Of a stretch of DNA of 47,533 nucleotides, positions 7,873 through 16,524 are shown in pieces. The position numbers were made by a program, and so were the translations under genes. Position 1 is the first letter of the stretch. Each line of letters begins with the position of its first letter. The notes beneath the pieces are model-generated. The model had not been told where the DNA came from. It saw only the letters and a program-made list of their open reading frames with translations, and made no database searches. Source of the DNA: Acidiferrobacterales bacterium (GTDB lineage: Bacteria; Pseudomonadota; Gammaproteobacteria; Arenicellales; JAJDZL01); NCBI GenBank assembly GCA_028820695.1, contig JAPPIB010000026.1, positions 1 through 47,533 of the forward strand, given 5' to 3'.

Positions 7873-8888
7873 GGATTTTCGGGATGGAACGACGTTTTTT
7901 TCCATACTGACAGCTTGTCTGCAAGCGTAACGACAAACTGATCGGAAACGGTCGCGTCAATTGCAACATACCACCAGTTATCCCGGGCGAACCCGCGACA
8001 CTTGACTGCATCTTTCTCGGTCATCACCACAGTAACATTATCCTGATCGATGGAGTCGAAATCACGTTCGGTAAACTGATGATGATCCGGGAAGGGAACC
8101 CGGGTCAATTCGACTCCCAGATTCAGCAGCATATCAAAGAAACTATCCGGGTCTGCAATTCCAGCGACAGCCGTAATCCTCTGGCCCTTGAGATATTCCA
8201 CGGTCCGTCTGTTTCCATTATCCCTGACATTGACCAACTGCGCAATTTCGTATCGCATTGCGTTCTCGTCACTACGTCCAGCTCCCTTTACCAGCTTAAG
8301 AGCTACCGAATCCAGACGGCCCGCCGGTTCACGCAAGGGCCCGGCTGGCAGACAAAACCCGTTACCGAATCGGGCCTTTGCGTCAACCAGCGCAATCGAC
8401 AGATCCACGGCGAGTGAGTGGTGCTGGAGGGCATCGTCACAGACAAATATGTCGCAGTCTGTCCTCTCAAGCAGCATCCGTACGGCATCCGAACGTTTCT
8501 TGGCGACGGCAACTGGCACCTGGGCCCGCTGCGCGATCACGAGCGGCTCGTCTCCAACCTCATCAGGATTGCTGTCTGAGCGGACCATCAATGTGTCCGA
8601 GATATTCCGGCGGCCATAACCGCGGCTGACTACACCTGGTCGGAAACCATATTCACTGAGATAGTTGGCCAGCCAGATCGTGAACGGTGTCTTCCCTGTT
8701 CCGCCAACTGTAATATTACCGACTGCGATGATCGGTTCACTGAATCGGGAAATCGGGCAAAGGCCACTCGCGTACGCCACCCTTCGCAGGGACACTATCG
8801 CGCAATAGATCAGACTGACAGGCCACAACAGCAATGCGACGGGATTACGGCTATTCCAGACTGACCGAAAGAAACTGTCGACTGTCAC
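7869..8888 (-). CDS. lpxK: Tetraacyldisaccharide 4'-kinase
   Basis: LpxK phosphorylates the 4' position of the lipid A disaccharide at the inner-membrane cytoplasmic face. The 339-residue protein has an N-terminal amphipathic/membrane anchor (ALLLWPVSLIYCAIVSL) followed by the P-loop GNITVGGTGKTPF, which is the hallmark of this unusual membrane kinase. The start is a GTG at 8888, six bases after the fdhD stop; the alignment of the anchor with known LpxK N-termini supports it. The stop overlaps kdsB by four bases. I do not see the small Trm112/YcaR-type gene that lies between lpxK and kdsB in some relatives. Confidence 0.95.
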   Translation of the reverse strand: MTVDSFFRSVWNSRNPVALLLWPVSLIYCAIVSLRRVAYASGLCPISRFSEPIIAVGNITVGGTGKTPFTIWLANYLSEYGFRPGVVSRGYGRRNISDTLMVRSDSNPDEVGDEPLVIAQRAQVPVAVAKKRSDAVRMLLERTDCDIFVCDDALQHHSLAVDLSIALVDAKARFGNGFCLPAGPLREPAGRLDSVALKLVKGAGRSDENAMRYEIAQLVNVRDNGNRRTVEYLKGQRITAVAGIADPDSFFDMLLNLGVELTRVPFPDHHQFTERDFDSIDQDNVTVVMTEKDAVKCRGFARDNWWYVAIDATVSDQFVVTLADKLSVWKKTSFHPENP

Positions 8889-8894
8889 TCCGTG

Positions 8895-9776
8895 TCATCC
8901 GGTAGCAAGATGTCTTTTCGCAATCGCTGCCCGTCGTTGCGGAACCTGATCGTATTCGATGGTATTGGCACCGTTATAGACCAGGAAATGTCGGCCTTTG
9001 GCTCTGGCGATCATGGTCACGCGAAGGTCTTGTGCCAGTTCCAGTCCCATGAACGTAACGCCTGAACGGGATAGTAGTATCGGTATGCCCATGTGCGCTA
9101 CCTTCATGACAATTTCAGATGTCAGCCGACCTGTCGTGTAAAAGATCTTGTTGCCGCCTGAGGTGCCATCCATCCACATCTGACCGGCAATGGTGTCGGC
9201 GGCATTGTGCCGCCCCACATCCTCGACAAAGAGCTCGATTTCGGTATCTTCACAAAGTGCGCAACCATGAACCGCACCTGCCTGTTTGTAGATCTCGTTG
9301 TATTGGGCGATGTTTTTCAATAGTCCATATAACGTGGACTGGCGCACTGACGCCGCAGGCAATGGGGACTCGTATATCTTATTCAGCGTCCAACTGAACA
9401 TCGTGCCCTGCCCGCAACCGGTCGTAACGGTTCTTTTTGACAACTTGCTCTCCCAATCGACGATTCCCTGCCCTGCGCGGGTTTCCACATGTGCGGTTTC
9501 CTGGTCCCATTCGACTCTGATCGATTTGATATCGGTAACCGACTCGACCAGTCTCTGATTGCGAAGATAACCCAAGGTCAGCAGTTCGGGATGGGTGCCC
9601 AATGTCATCAGGGTGACGACTTCCCGCTCGTCAACCTTGATGGTCAGGGGAAACTCACCGGCGACGCGCAGGTCGCGCTGATCTCCGAATTCGTCGATGG
9701 CTTGAACCGGATGCGTTGGCCGCAATCCAGCTGATGACAGCAGCGGAGTCATGGCAATGGATTCGGAATCGCTCAT
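8895..9776 (-). CDS. fdhD: Formate dehydrogenase accessory sulfurtransferase FdhD
   Basis: FdhD passes sulfur from IscS to the molybdenum bis-MGD cofactor so that formate dehydrogenase becomes active. The protein has the conserved CALC cysteine pair in GAVHGCALCEDTE, followed by EDVGRHNAADTIAG, TTGRLTSEIVMKVAHM and SRSGVT, all typical of the family. The frame is open up to 9857, but the upstream part looks unrelated. I chose the ATG at 9776 (293 residues); an ATG at 9797 is also possible. A TATAAT-like box on this strand at 9808-9813 fits a short leader. It is divergent from the formate dehydrogenase accessory genes and also leads the lipopolysaccharide operon, only 6 bp before lpxK. Confidence 0.92.
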   Translation of the reverse strand: MSDSESIAMTPLLSSAGLRPTHPVQAIDEFGDQRDLRVAGEFPLTIKVDEREVVTLMTLGTHPELLTLGYLRNQRLVESVTDIKSIRVEWDQETAHVETRAGQGIVDWESKLSKRTVTTGCGQGTMFSWTLNKIYESPLPAASVRQSTLYGLLKNIAQYNEIYKQAGAVHGCALCEDTEIELFVEDVGRHNAADTIAGQMWMDGTSGGNKIFYTTGRLTSEIVMKVAHMGIPILLSRSGVTFMGLELAQDLRVTMIARAKGRHFLVYNGANTIEYDQVPQRRAAIAKRHLATG

Positions 9777-9845
9777 TGAATCATTACTTGAACGCATTAC
9801 ACATATTATTATATAGGGAAAGCCACACATCCATGGTGAATCGGA

Positions 9846-10376
9846 GTGCACCCTCAAAAATCAGTCGCGGTGATGACATTCAATCTGACGATCGTCGTCG
9901 AATGTCATACCAAGACGTTCAACGGCTGGCCGTCGGTCCAGTGGGAACTCACCACGATACTTTCTGATCCGGAAGGACCAGCCTCCCTGGACGGGCCTCA
10001 CCCGATCCATACTTCAGACAAGATCTCGCAATACATGTGGAAGGGTGTTCAGCTCCGGCTGCATTTAGATGCTGCCGAAGGTTATTGGTATAATTTCCTT
10101 TCAGAGATACCCTACGCATTTGTAGTATTTGAAACAGATACTGTCGATGACGATTCGGTTCCGATGCCGATTTTCGCAACCGTATCGCAGGACGAGGCCG
10201 GCGCTCATCTTGAAACAGACTGCCTGGTCCTGTCGGCGGCCTTGCCGACTGATGTCCGGGACAAGATAGAACAGTACATAGTCGAAAACTACGTTCCGCA
10301 AACCAAGAAAAAAAGAAAACGTAAAAATTGGTTTGAAGAAGCAAACCAGCCGCGACCGAACCGAACGACTGAATGA
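9846..10376 (+). CDS. DUF3305 family protein of the FDH3 formate dehydrogenase cluster
   Basis: I recognise this as the small cytoplasmic protein that sits with DUF3306 and a multi-cluster ferredoxin at the head of FDH3-type formate dehydrogenase loci. Visible features are the opening LTIVVECHTKTFNGWPSVQW, where this family has a V-V-x-E-R/C followed by W-x-x-V-x-W, and a basic tail KKKRKRKNWF. No catalytic motif is apparent. The start shown is a GTG (176 residues); an ATG at 9873 is equally plausible since homology should begin about there. The DUF3306 gene follows after 10 bases. Its biochemical role is unknown; assignment rests on family memory plus context. Confidence 0.72.
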   Translation: MHPQKSVAVMTFNLTIVVECHTKTFNGWPSVQWELTTILSDPEGPASLDGPHPIHTSDKISQYMWKGVQLRLHLDAAEGYWYNFLSEIPYAFVVFETDTVDDDSVPMPIFATVSQDEAGAHLETDCLVLSAALPTDVRDKIEQYIVENYVPQTKKKRKRKNWFEEANQPRPNRTTE

Positions 10377-10386
10377 GGATGCAACG

Positions 10387-10986
10387 ATGACCCAATCGCG
10401 ATTGCATGAGTGGTCGAGACGGAAAGCCCAGGAACGCGAGGAGAGCGGCAGATCCGACCCGCCGCAACCAGACGAGATGCAAGAATCCCGGGACATCGTC
10501 CAGACAGAGGGAACAGACGACAATCGCGAAGAGGTTGAGGCCGAGGAAAAGACACCGGTTGATCTGCCGTCTTTGGAGTCGCTGGATGACGACAGTGATT
10601 ATTCAGTTTTCATGTCGGATGAGGTTGACGAATCGATCAGGAAACTGGCGCTTCGACGGCTGTTCAAGGCAGCGGTCTTCAATGTGCGCGATGGGTTGAA
10701 CGACTACGATGACGACTTCACCACATTTGAGGAACTTGGTGACATCGTCACGTCGGATATGAAGTATCACGCAGAGCGAAAGAAGGCCGAAGAGGAAGCC
10801 CGGCGTAAACTCGAGGCAGAGACCGAACCGGTTGAGGAACAGCAAGAGATTGAAACGCTGGCCGGTGAAGAAGGCGAAGCGGACGATTCAGTTAAGGCGC
10901 CTGATGACGAAGAGCCGTCAACACCTGACTCCGAAGTCGCCGGGGAACCGGATCCGCTGTACCCGGATGAACGTTCGACATCATGA
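10387..10986 (+). CDS. DUF3306 family protein of the FDH3 cluster
   Basis: The 199-residue protein shows the DUF3306 pattern. It opens with a short basic segment (RLHEWSRRKAQ), then an acidic low-complexity stretch. The conserved core follows: LPSLESLDDDSDYSVFM, ALRRLFKAAVFNVRDGLNDY, then DDDFTTFEELGD. A long Glu-rich tail ends it. The start is the ATG at 10387, with GAGGA upstream, rather than the more upstream ATG at 10333 that lies inside the previous gene. Its stop overlaps the ferredoxin ATG by four bases, so the two are coupled. Function is unknown; the family is always seen near formate dehydrogenase, suggesting assembly or maturation. Confidence 0.8.
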   Translation: MTQSRLHEWSRRKAQEREESGRSDPPQPDEMQESRDIVQTEGTDDNREEVEAEEKTPVDLPSLESLDDDSDYSVFMSDEVDESIRKLALRRLFKAAVFNVRDGLNDYDDDFTTFEELGDIVTSDMKYHAERKKAEEEARRKLEAETEPVEEQQEIETLAGEEGEADDSVKAPDDEEPSTPDSEVAGEPDPLYPDERSTS

Positions 10987-12683
10987 CCTTGACCGAACAG
11001 TTTGAACTGCCTGCGCTGACTGAAAACGGGAAGGCAAGGCTCGCATCATTCGAGGCGCTGTCGGTTGAGCCGACGCCAACTTCCCTTGTCGCCTATCAAT
11101 CACTGGGACAGGTTGTCATCGCCGGGGCGCGAAGCTCAGCCATCAAGGCTGCGAGAAATATGGTGGATACCGAACTGACTTGCTACCTGCTCATCACCGA
11201 AGAAGATGATGAAGCCGATACCGATCATCAGGGCGACACCGAATATCTCCCGCAGATGTTTTCGGCCGACGACTTCTCTGCCCAAGGTTACCTTGGTGCG
11301 TTTTCCATAATCGCATTCAAGAACGACAGGGAGTTTGACTTTGGCAAGACTGTTGGCATTGCGTCTGGTTTGTTCGATCTGATACTCGACCTGTCAGAAT
11401 CATCGAAGTTCGAGGCACAGGTCCCACCGCCCGGGTATTTCCGAATCGAACCCGCCGAGCAGAGCGACAAGCGTATCAGGCGAACTGCGGAGGAGTTATC
11501 GCAACTGGTCGGAAACTTTGAAAAACCGAAATACTTCAATTATGACCCGGATATCTGCGCGCACAGCAGAAGCGGAATCGTCGCCTGCACCCGATGCATC
11601 GATGCATGTCCAACCGATGCGATCACATCAATCGGCGAGACCATCGAATTCAATTCCCATCTGTGCCAGGGCGGCGGTGTCTGTGCAGCAGCCTGTCCCA
11701 CAGGTGCTGCCACCTATGCTTACCCGCCATCAGAAAATCAACTTGACGTTTTGCGACAGTTGTTGCTGAGATATCGTGAAAATGGCGGTCACAACGCCGT
11801 CGTGCTCTTTTACGACCGGGAGGGAGGAACTCCGATCGTATCTGCCCAGATTACCGAGATGGGTGAGAATATCCTGCCGGTTCAGGTAGAGGAAGTTGGC
11901 GCCCTTGGGCTTGACATATTCTTCTCGCTACTCGCCTATGGTGCAGCCGGGGCGGCCGTACTGTGTTCGGATGTCGCACAGTCTGTGCGTCAAGAACTTG
12001 AACATCAGATCGAGATACTGGACCGGTTTCTAGAGGGCATGGGTCACTCGTTCCACCCCATACAGCTCATGCAGACAGACGAAGACCGCGAAGTATCGGA
12101 ATCAGCGATTCAGCAACTGGCACAAATGGATATCAGTCCGGCAAAATTCGCGCCGACTGGAATCAAGCGAACGGATATGCGAATCGCCCTGGAGCATCTG
12201 CACTCGCAATCGCCGAAGCAGCCGGACTCGATTAACCTGCCAGGTCATTCGCCCTTTGGACAGATCATGGTGGACACCGACACCTGCACTCTGTGCATGG
12301 GCTGCGTATCCGTCTGTCCTGCGTCCGCGCTTGAGGCCGGCGGCGAAGTGCCGAAACTTGCATTCATTGAGAACAATTGTGTTCAGTGCGGCTTGTGTGA
12401 GTCGGCCTGTCCGGAAAGTTCGATCACCCGAAGTCAGCGGTATCTGTTTGACACGGACTCAAGAATGAGAGCTCGAACAATGAATGAGGATGCACCGTTT
12501 CATTGTCGAGTCTGCGGCAAGGCATTCGCAACCAGTGCCATGCTGAGAACAATGAAGGACAAACTCAAGGGTCACTGGATGTTCCAGGATCCGGAAGCGG
12601 TCGCCCGGCTTGAAATGTGCGAGGACTGCCGGGTCAAAGACATGTTCGCGGCTGAAGGAGGATTTCCGCGGAACAAAATCTAG
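10983..12683 (+). CDS. Multi-cluster 4Fe-4S ferredoxin protein of the FDH3 locus
   Basis: This 566-residue cytoplasmic protein carries four ferredoxin-type cysteine motifs in two pairs. CTRCIDACP and a CQGGGVCAAACP variant are at about 202-239. CTLCMGCVSVCP and CVQCGLCESACP are at about 430-475. A further CRVC ... CEDC arrangement near the C-terminus looks like a zinc-ribbon. The N-terminal 180 residues have no cysteine motif. It belongs to the accessory block DUF3305-DUF3306-ferredoxin that accompanies periplasmic formate dehydrogenase; a role in electron transfer or cofactor maturation is inferred. It overlaps the DUF3306 gene and converges on the parvulin gene of the nitrate reductase operon. 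Confidence 0.82.
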   Translation: MTLTEQFELPALTENGKARLASFEALSVEPTPTSLVAYQSLGQVVIAGARSSAIKAARNMVDTELTCYLLITEEDDEADTDHQGDTEYLPQMFSADDFSAQGYLGAFSIIAFKNDREFDFGKTVGIASGLFDLILDLSESSKFEAQVPPPGYFRIEPAEQSDKRIRRTAEELSQLVGNFEKPKYFNYDPDICAHSRSGIVACTRCIDACPTDAITSIGETIEFNSHLCQGGGVCAAACPTGAATYAYPPSENQLDVLRQLLLRYRENGGHNAVVLFYDREGGTPIVSAQITEMGENILPVQVEEVGALGLDIFFSLLAYGAAGAAVLCSDVAQSVRQELEHQIEILDRFLEGMGHSFHPIQLMQTDEDREVSESAIQQLAQMDISPAKFAPTGIKRTDMRIALEHLHSQSPKQPDSINLPGHSPFGQIMVDTDTCTLCMGCVSVCPASALEAGGEVPKLAFIENNCVQCGLCESACPESSITRSQRYLFDTDSRMRARTMNEDAPFHCRVCGKAFATSAMLRTMKDKLKGHWMFQDPEAVARLEMCEDCRVKDMFAAEGGFPRNKI

Positions 12684-12763
12684 TAGAGAGGAGCAAAACC
12701 ATTAACTGCACATCGTCTTGTCAGCGTTGTCTTCGAACCCGTTTGTAGTAACTGAATCAGGCA

Positions 12764-13555
12764 TCAATCATCCATCAGTTCCTGATAGGTCGTCCCTTCA
12801 ATTGCCGCTTGCCCGAACAGCATTTCAATGTACTGGGTGATCGCCTGACGCCAGCTGCTTTCTTCGAGATACTCAGCAATTTTCCCCTGCACCGCATCAA
12901 ATCTGAGCGTCTGTCCAGACGTCTTTCGAATCAGTTGCAGAACGTGAACACCATAAGGGGCCTCAATTGGCTGGGAATGAAGCTCCCCCTCTTCAAGTTG
13001 CACGAGACACCGGTCAACTGCATCCGATGTCTGACCTTGAATCACTTCGCCAAGATCTCCGCCGTCTTTTGCTGATTCGCAATCCGAGTGCTTTCGGGCG
13101 CAATCCTCAAATTGATCCGGCGACTCCTGCAATTGTGCAATCAAATTTTCAGCCTTGCTGACCGCCGCTGCATAGGCCTTCTCATCTTTGGGATCAGCAC
13201 TCAGCAATATGTGTCTCGGCTCGTACCGGTCAGGACTTTGAAATCTCTCAAGATGCTGATCGTAATATCGACGACACTCGGTATCATTCGCATCCGGTAT
13301 GTCAATCACCTGCTCAAGTAACTGCCTGACCAGCGCCTCATCGTCCGTTTCAACATTCCCTTGTGAATCGGCTTTCGGCTCCGGAATCAATTCCGACCGA
13401 TTGGCTTCCTGTAACAGCAGCTCACGCACCACCAACGCCCGTGCCGCCGCCTGTTGCGCATCCTGTGGATTGGCTGCCGGATGGTGCTGACTTTCCGCCG
13501 CAACGGCTTCCGTCGAAATCTCAACACCATTGACGAGGATGGAACCCCGCAGCAT
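12764..13555 (-). CDS. Parvulin-type peptidyl-prolyl isomerase of the nar operon (NifM-like)
   Basis: The 263-residue protein has an N-terminal helical region of about 100 residues and a rotamase domain at about 112-212, from PRHILLSAD through AKDGGDLGEVIQGQ to EAPYGVHVLQLI, the usual parvulin landmarks. There is no signal peptide, so it should be cytoplasmic, unlike SurA or PpiD. Pseudomonas aeruginosa has a comparable NifM/PpiC-like gene directly after narGHJI, and here it also follows narI by 7 bases. I infer help with folding or assembly of the large cytoplasmic NarGH subunits. The catalytic proficiency cannot be judged. Confidence 0.88.
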   Translation of the reverse strand: MLRGSILVNGVEISTEAVAAESQHHPAANPQDAQQAAARALVVRELLLQEANRSELIPEPKADSQGNVETDDEALVRQLLEQVIDIPDANDTECRRYYDQHLERFQSPDRYEPRHILLSADPKDEKAYAAAVSKAENLIAQLQESPDQFEDCARKHSDCESAKDGGDLGEVIQGQTSDAVDRCLVQLEEGELHSQPIEAPYGVHVLQLIRKTSGQTLRFDAVQGKIAEYLEESSWRQAITQYIEMLFGQAAIEGTTYQELMDD

Positions 13556-13562
13556 CTGTCAG

Positions 13563-14273
13563 TCAGCCTCGGGCAGTTGGATTGGCTTTCTGCTTGCTGC
13601 GGGTGATCTGGTAGCCAGGTCGCCAAAGGTACCGAACTGGCGCACTCAGCATATGAACGAGCCGGGTAAACGGAAAGAGCAGGAATATGGTCAGCCCGAT
13701 GAACAAATGAAGTTTGAATATCCAGTGCACATGCGCAATATGATCAGCCGCACCACTGCGAAATGTGAATATCGCCTGCGACCATTCCATGAATCTCACC
13801 ATCTCTTCGCCGTCCAGGTGCTGGACCGATACCAATATCGTTGCCAGGCCCAACAGCAATTGAACGTAAAGAAGAATCAGTATCGAAGTGTCCGAAAAAC
13901 TTGAGGTGGCTCGAATTCGCGGGTCAAACAACCTTCGCATTAGCAGAAGCGTTGCGCCAACAACCGCCATGACACCCGCGATGCCGCCAACCACAATCGC
14001 TGCCAGCTGCTTGAAACCATGACTGATTCCGATTGCATCGAATACCTCGATCGGCGTTAGCAGGCCGACCAAGTGTCCAAAAAACACAATCAGGACGCCA
14101 ACATGAAACAGCACCGACCCGACAATCAACTGTCGCCGACGCAACAGCTGACTCGACCCCGAACGCCAGGTGTAAGGTTCGCGATCATAACGCACGATGC
14201 TTCCAATCAGGAGTACAACCAAGGCCACATAGGGGTAGTAGCCGAAAATCAGGGTATGCATATAACTGGCCAT
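13563..14273 (-). CDS. narI: Respiratory nitrate reductase gamma subunit (cytochrome b)
   Basis: NarI anchors NarGH in the inner membrane and oxidises quinol through two b hemes. The 236-residue protein has five membrane helices. Heme ligands are visible at H57 and H67 in FHVGVLIVFFGH (E. coli H56 and H66), and near the C-terminus in FKLHLFIG and FTRLVH (E. coli H187 and H205). I chose the ATG at 14273, five bases after the narJ stop; the frame is open further upstream, but that stretch would lie inside narJ. Operon order is narK-G-H-J-I-parvulin on the minus strand. Confidence 0.95.
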   Translation of the reverse strand: MASYMHTLIFGYYPYVALVVLLIGSIVRYDREPYTWRSGSSQLLRRRQLIVGSVLFHVGVLIVFFGHLVGLLTPIEVFDAIGISHGFKQLAAIVVGGIAGVMAVVGATLLLMRRLFDPRIRATSSFSDTSILILLYVQLLLGLATILVSVQHLDGEEMVRFMEWSQAIFTFRSGAADHIAHVHWIFKLHLFIGLTIFLLFPFTRLVHMLSAPVRYLWRPGYQITRSKQKANPTARG

Positions 14274-14278
14274 ATCGA

Positions 14279-14998
14279 TTAATGCTTGGATGAAGCTTGT
14301 TTCATTGTCTGACTTGGAACGGCAACCCGGACGCTCGACAAACCCGGCGAATCCTGCGGACACCCACTGTCCTGACCCGTGCCGGGTCCAAAGACAACTT
14401 CAGATTCCTGCCAAATCTGATCCAATTGCTCAAAATCTTCAGGATTGTCCTCCAATTCGTCCAAAATCGCCTGCACAGCCTGTGACTCCGGCACCAGGGC
14501 TGCGAGGCCTTCGAGTGCCGCAAATGGCACTGCGTAGCTGCTGTCCCGCCGTTGCAAACGCTGCCCGAGCGCCGCAATGATATGCAGTGGCTGCGCCAAC
14601 ACATCCCGCGCTTCAGGCATCTCCATGGTTGACAGGTATTCCAGAAACAGCGGCAGATAGTCCGGCAGTTCCCGATTGGAGATCACCAGGCCCTTCTGCC
14701 TGTATTGCTCGGCAAGATCAACCATCGCCTGACCGCGTTCGCGGCTCTCTCCGTGAATGTGTTCGAATAGATGCAATGACAGACTCCGTGTGCGATCAAA
14801 CAGCAGAACATAACGTTCCTGCAACTCATAAAGGTCGGTGTGCGAAAACTCGTTCAGAAATGCAGACAAGGATTCGATCAGCTCAGGAGCCAGCAACGCC
14901 TCTTCCCGGACCGCAGACTTCATATCGTCGACCGCCGCCTGCAGATCAACAGACGGATAAGACAGCACCGCCGACAATACCTTGAACGTCTTGATCAT
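14279..14998 (-). CDS. narJ: Nitrate reductase molybdenum cofactor assembly chaperone
   Basis: NarJ is a TorD-fold cytoplasmic chaperone that binds the NarG N-terminus and allows cofactor insertion before membrane docking. The 239-residue protein opens with IKTFKVLSAVLSYPS, typical of NarJ, and contains LFEHIHGESRERGQAMVDL and LPDYLPLFLEYLS, the best conserved parts of the family. The ATG at 14998 overlaps the narH stop by four bases; an in-frame upstream start at 15103 would lie in narH and is not needed. The Pro/Ser-rich C-terminal 30 residues are not conserved in my memory of the family. Confidence 0.95.
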   Translation of the reverse strand: MIKTFKVLSAVLSYPSVDLQAAVDDMKSAVREEALLAPELIESLSAFLNEFSHTDLYELQERYVLLFDRTRSLSLHLFEHIHGESRERGQAMVDLAEQYRQKGLVISNRELPDYLPLFLEYLSTMEMPEARDVLAQPLHIIAALGQRLQRRDSSYAVPFAALEGLAALVPESQAVQAILDELEDNPEDFEQLDQIWQESEVVFGPGTGQDSGCPQDSPGLSSVRVAVPSQTMKQASSKH

Positions 14999-16524
14999 CG
15001 GATAAACTCCGTTGGCGTGCGCACCTTCTTGCGCACAGTGGTCGCAAAAATGTTGGTCGGTGATGTGCCTCCCGAGCAACCGTTGCCAAAACTGAATCCA
15101 CACCCTCCGCGCAAGTCATAAGCGTCTTCGGCTGTTTCCCGATGGGCGGTCGGGATGACAAACCGATCTTCATAATTGGCAATGGCCATAAGTTGATACA
15201 TGTCCTCGATTTGGCCGGGAGTCATCCCCACGCGCTGCGCGATCTCCATATTGATGACGCCATCGACCGTTTTGGACCGCATATAGCCCCGCATGGCAAG
15301 CATTCGTTCAAGCGCATTTGCAATCGGCTCTTCCTGACCCGCAGTCAGCAGATTCGCCAGATAGCGAATCGGAATGCGAAGCGAGCGAACATCAGGCATC
15401 TCACCATCAATGCCGATCTTGCCCGCTTGTGCTGAGGACTGAATCGGCGACAGCGGGGGCACATACCAGACCATCGGCAGGGTCCGATACTCTGGATGAA
15501 GCGGGAACGCAATCTTCCAGTCCATCGCAAGTTTCCACACTGGTGAGCGCCGGGCGGCATCCAGCCATGCCTCAGGTACCCCGTCTGCACGCGCCTGGGC
15601 AATCACCTCGGGATCATTTGGATCCAGAAACACATCAAGCTGCGCTTCGTACAAATCCTGTTCATCCTCCACCGAGGCCGCTTCACGAATCCTGTCGGCG
15701 TCATAGAGAATGACACCCAGGTATCGGATTCTGCCAACACAGGTCTCAGAGCACACCGTTGGCTCTCCAGCCTCAATTCTTGGATAGCAGAATATGCACT
15801 TTTCTGATTTGCCCGATGACCAGTTATAGTAAATCTTCTTATAGGGACAACCGGATACACACATTCTCCAGCCCCGGCACTTCTCCTGATCAATCAGGAC
15901 AATGCCATCATCTTCGCGCTTGTAAATGGCACCGGACGGACAGGCCGCCACACAGGTCGGATTAAGACAGTGCTCGCAAAGTCGCGGCAAATACATCATG
16001 AATGTATTTTCGAACTGTCCGTAAATCTCCTTCTCGATGCCTTCAAAGTTATAGTCTTCGGACCGCTTGGAAAACTCACCGCCCAGAATCTCCTCCCAAT
16101 TCGGACCCCACTCGATTTTTTCCATCCGCTCACCCGTTATCAGTGAGCGCGGGCGGGCGGTTGGCATTGCCTGACTTTCATCGGCAGTCTGCAGGTGCTC
16201 GTAATCGAAAGTGAACGGCTCATAATAGTCATCAATCTCCGGCAGGTCGGGATTGGCAAAGATGTTGGCCAGGATCCGCCACTTCGCACCCATGCGCGGC
16301 TCAATATCACCGGAACTCTTTCGCGTCCATCCGCCCTTCCATCGCTTCTGATTTTCCCAGTTCTTGGGATACCCGATACCCGGCTTGGTCTCCACATTGT
16401 TGAACCAGGCATACTCCATGCCTTCCCGGCTGGTCCAGACGTTCTTGCAGGTCACCGAGCAGGTATGACACCCAATGCATTTATCAAGATTGAGCACCTT
16501 GCCGATTTGAGCACGTACTTTCAT
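14995..16524 (-). CDS. narH: Respiratory nitrate reductase beta subunit
   Basis: NarH carries electrons from NarI to NarG through three [4Fe-4S] and one [3Fe-4S] cluster on the cytoplasmic side. The 509-residue protein has four cysteine groups: CIGCHTCSVTCKN near residue 20; CEHCLNPTCVAACP; CRGWRMCVSGCP, where Trp replaces the second Cys and marks the [3Fe-4S] site; and CIFCYPRI with CSETCVGR. I chose the ATG at 16524, giving the standard N-terminus KVRAQIGKVLNLDKCIGCH and a 4-bp overlap with narG; the frame also continues to 16566 inside narG. It couples to narJ by another 4-bp overlap. Confidence 0.97.
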   Translation of the reverse strand: MKVRAQIGKVLNLDKCIGCHTCSVTCKNVWTSREGMEYAWFNNVETKPGIGYPKNWENQKRWKGGWTRKSSGDIEPRMGAKWRILANIFANPDLPEIDDYYEPFTFDYEHLQTADESQAMPTARPRSLITGERMEKIEWGPNWEEILGGEFSKRSEDYNFEGIEKEIYGQFENTFMMYLPRLCEHCLNPTCVAACPSGAIYKREDDGIVLIDQEKCRGWRMCVSGCPYKKIYYNWSSGKSEKCIFCYPRIEAGEPTVCSETCVGRIRYLGVILYDADRIREAASVEDEQDLYEAQLDVFLDPNDPEVIAQARADGVPEAWLDAARRSPVWKLAMDWKIAFPLHPEYRTLPMVWYVPPLSPIQSSAQAGKIGIDGEMPDVRSLRIPIRYLANLLTAGQEEPIANALERMLAMRGYMRSKTVDGVINMEIAQRVGMTPGQIEDMYQLMAIANYEDRFVIPTAHRETAEDAYDLRGGCGFSFGNGCSGGTSPTNIFATTVRKKVRTPTEFIR

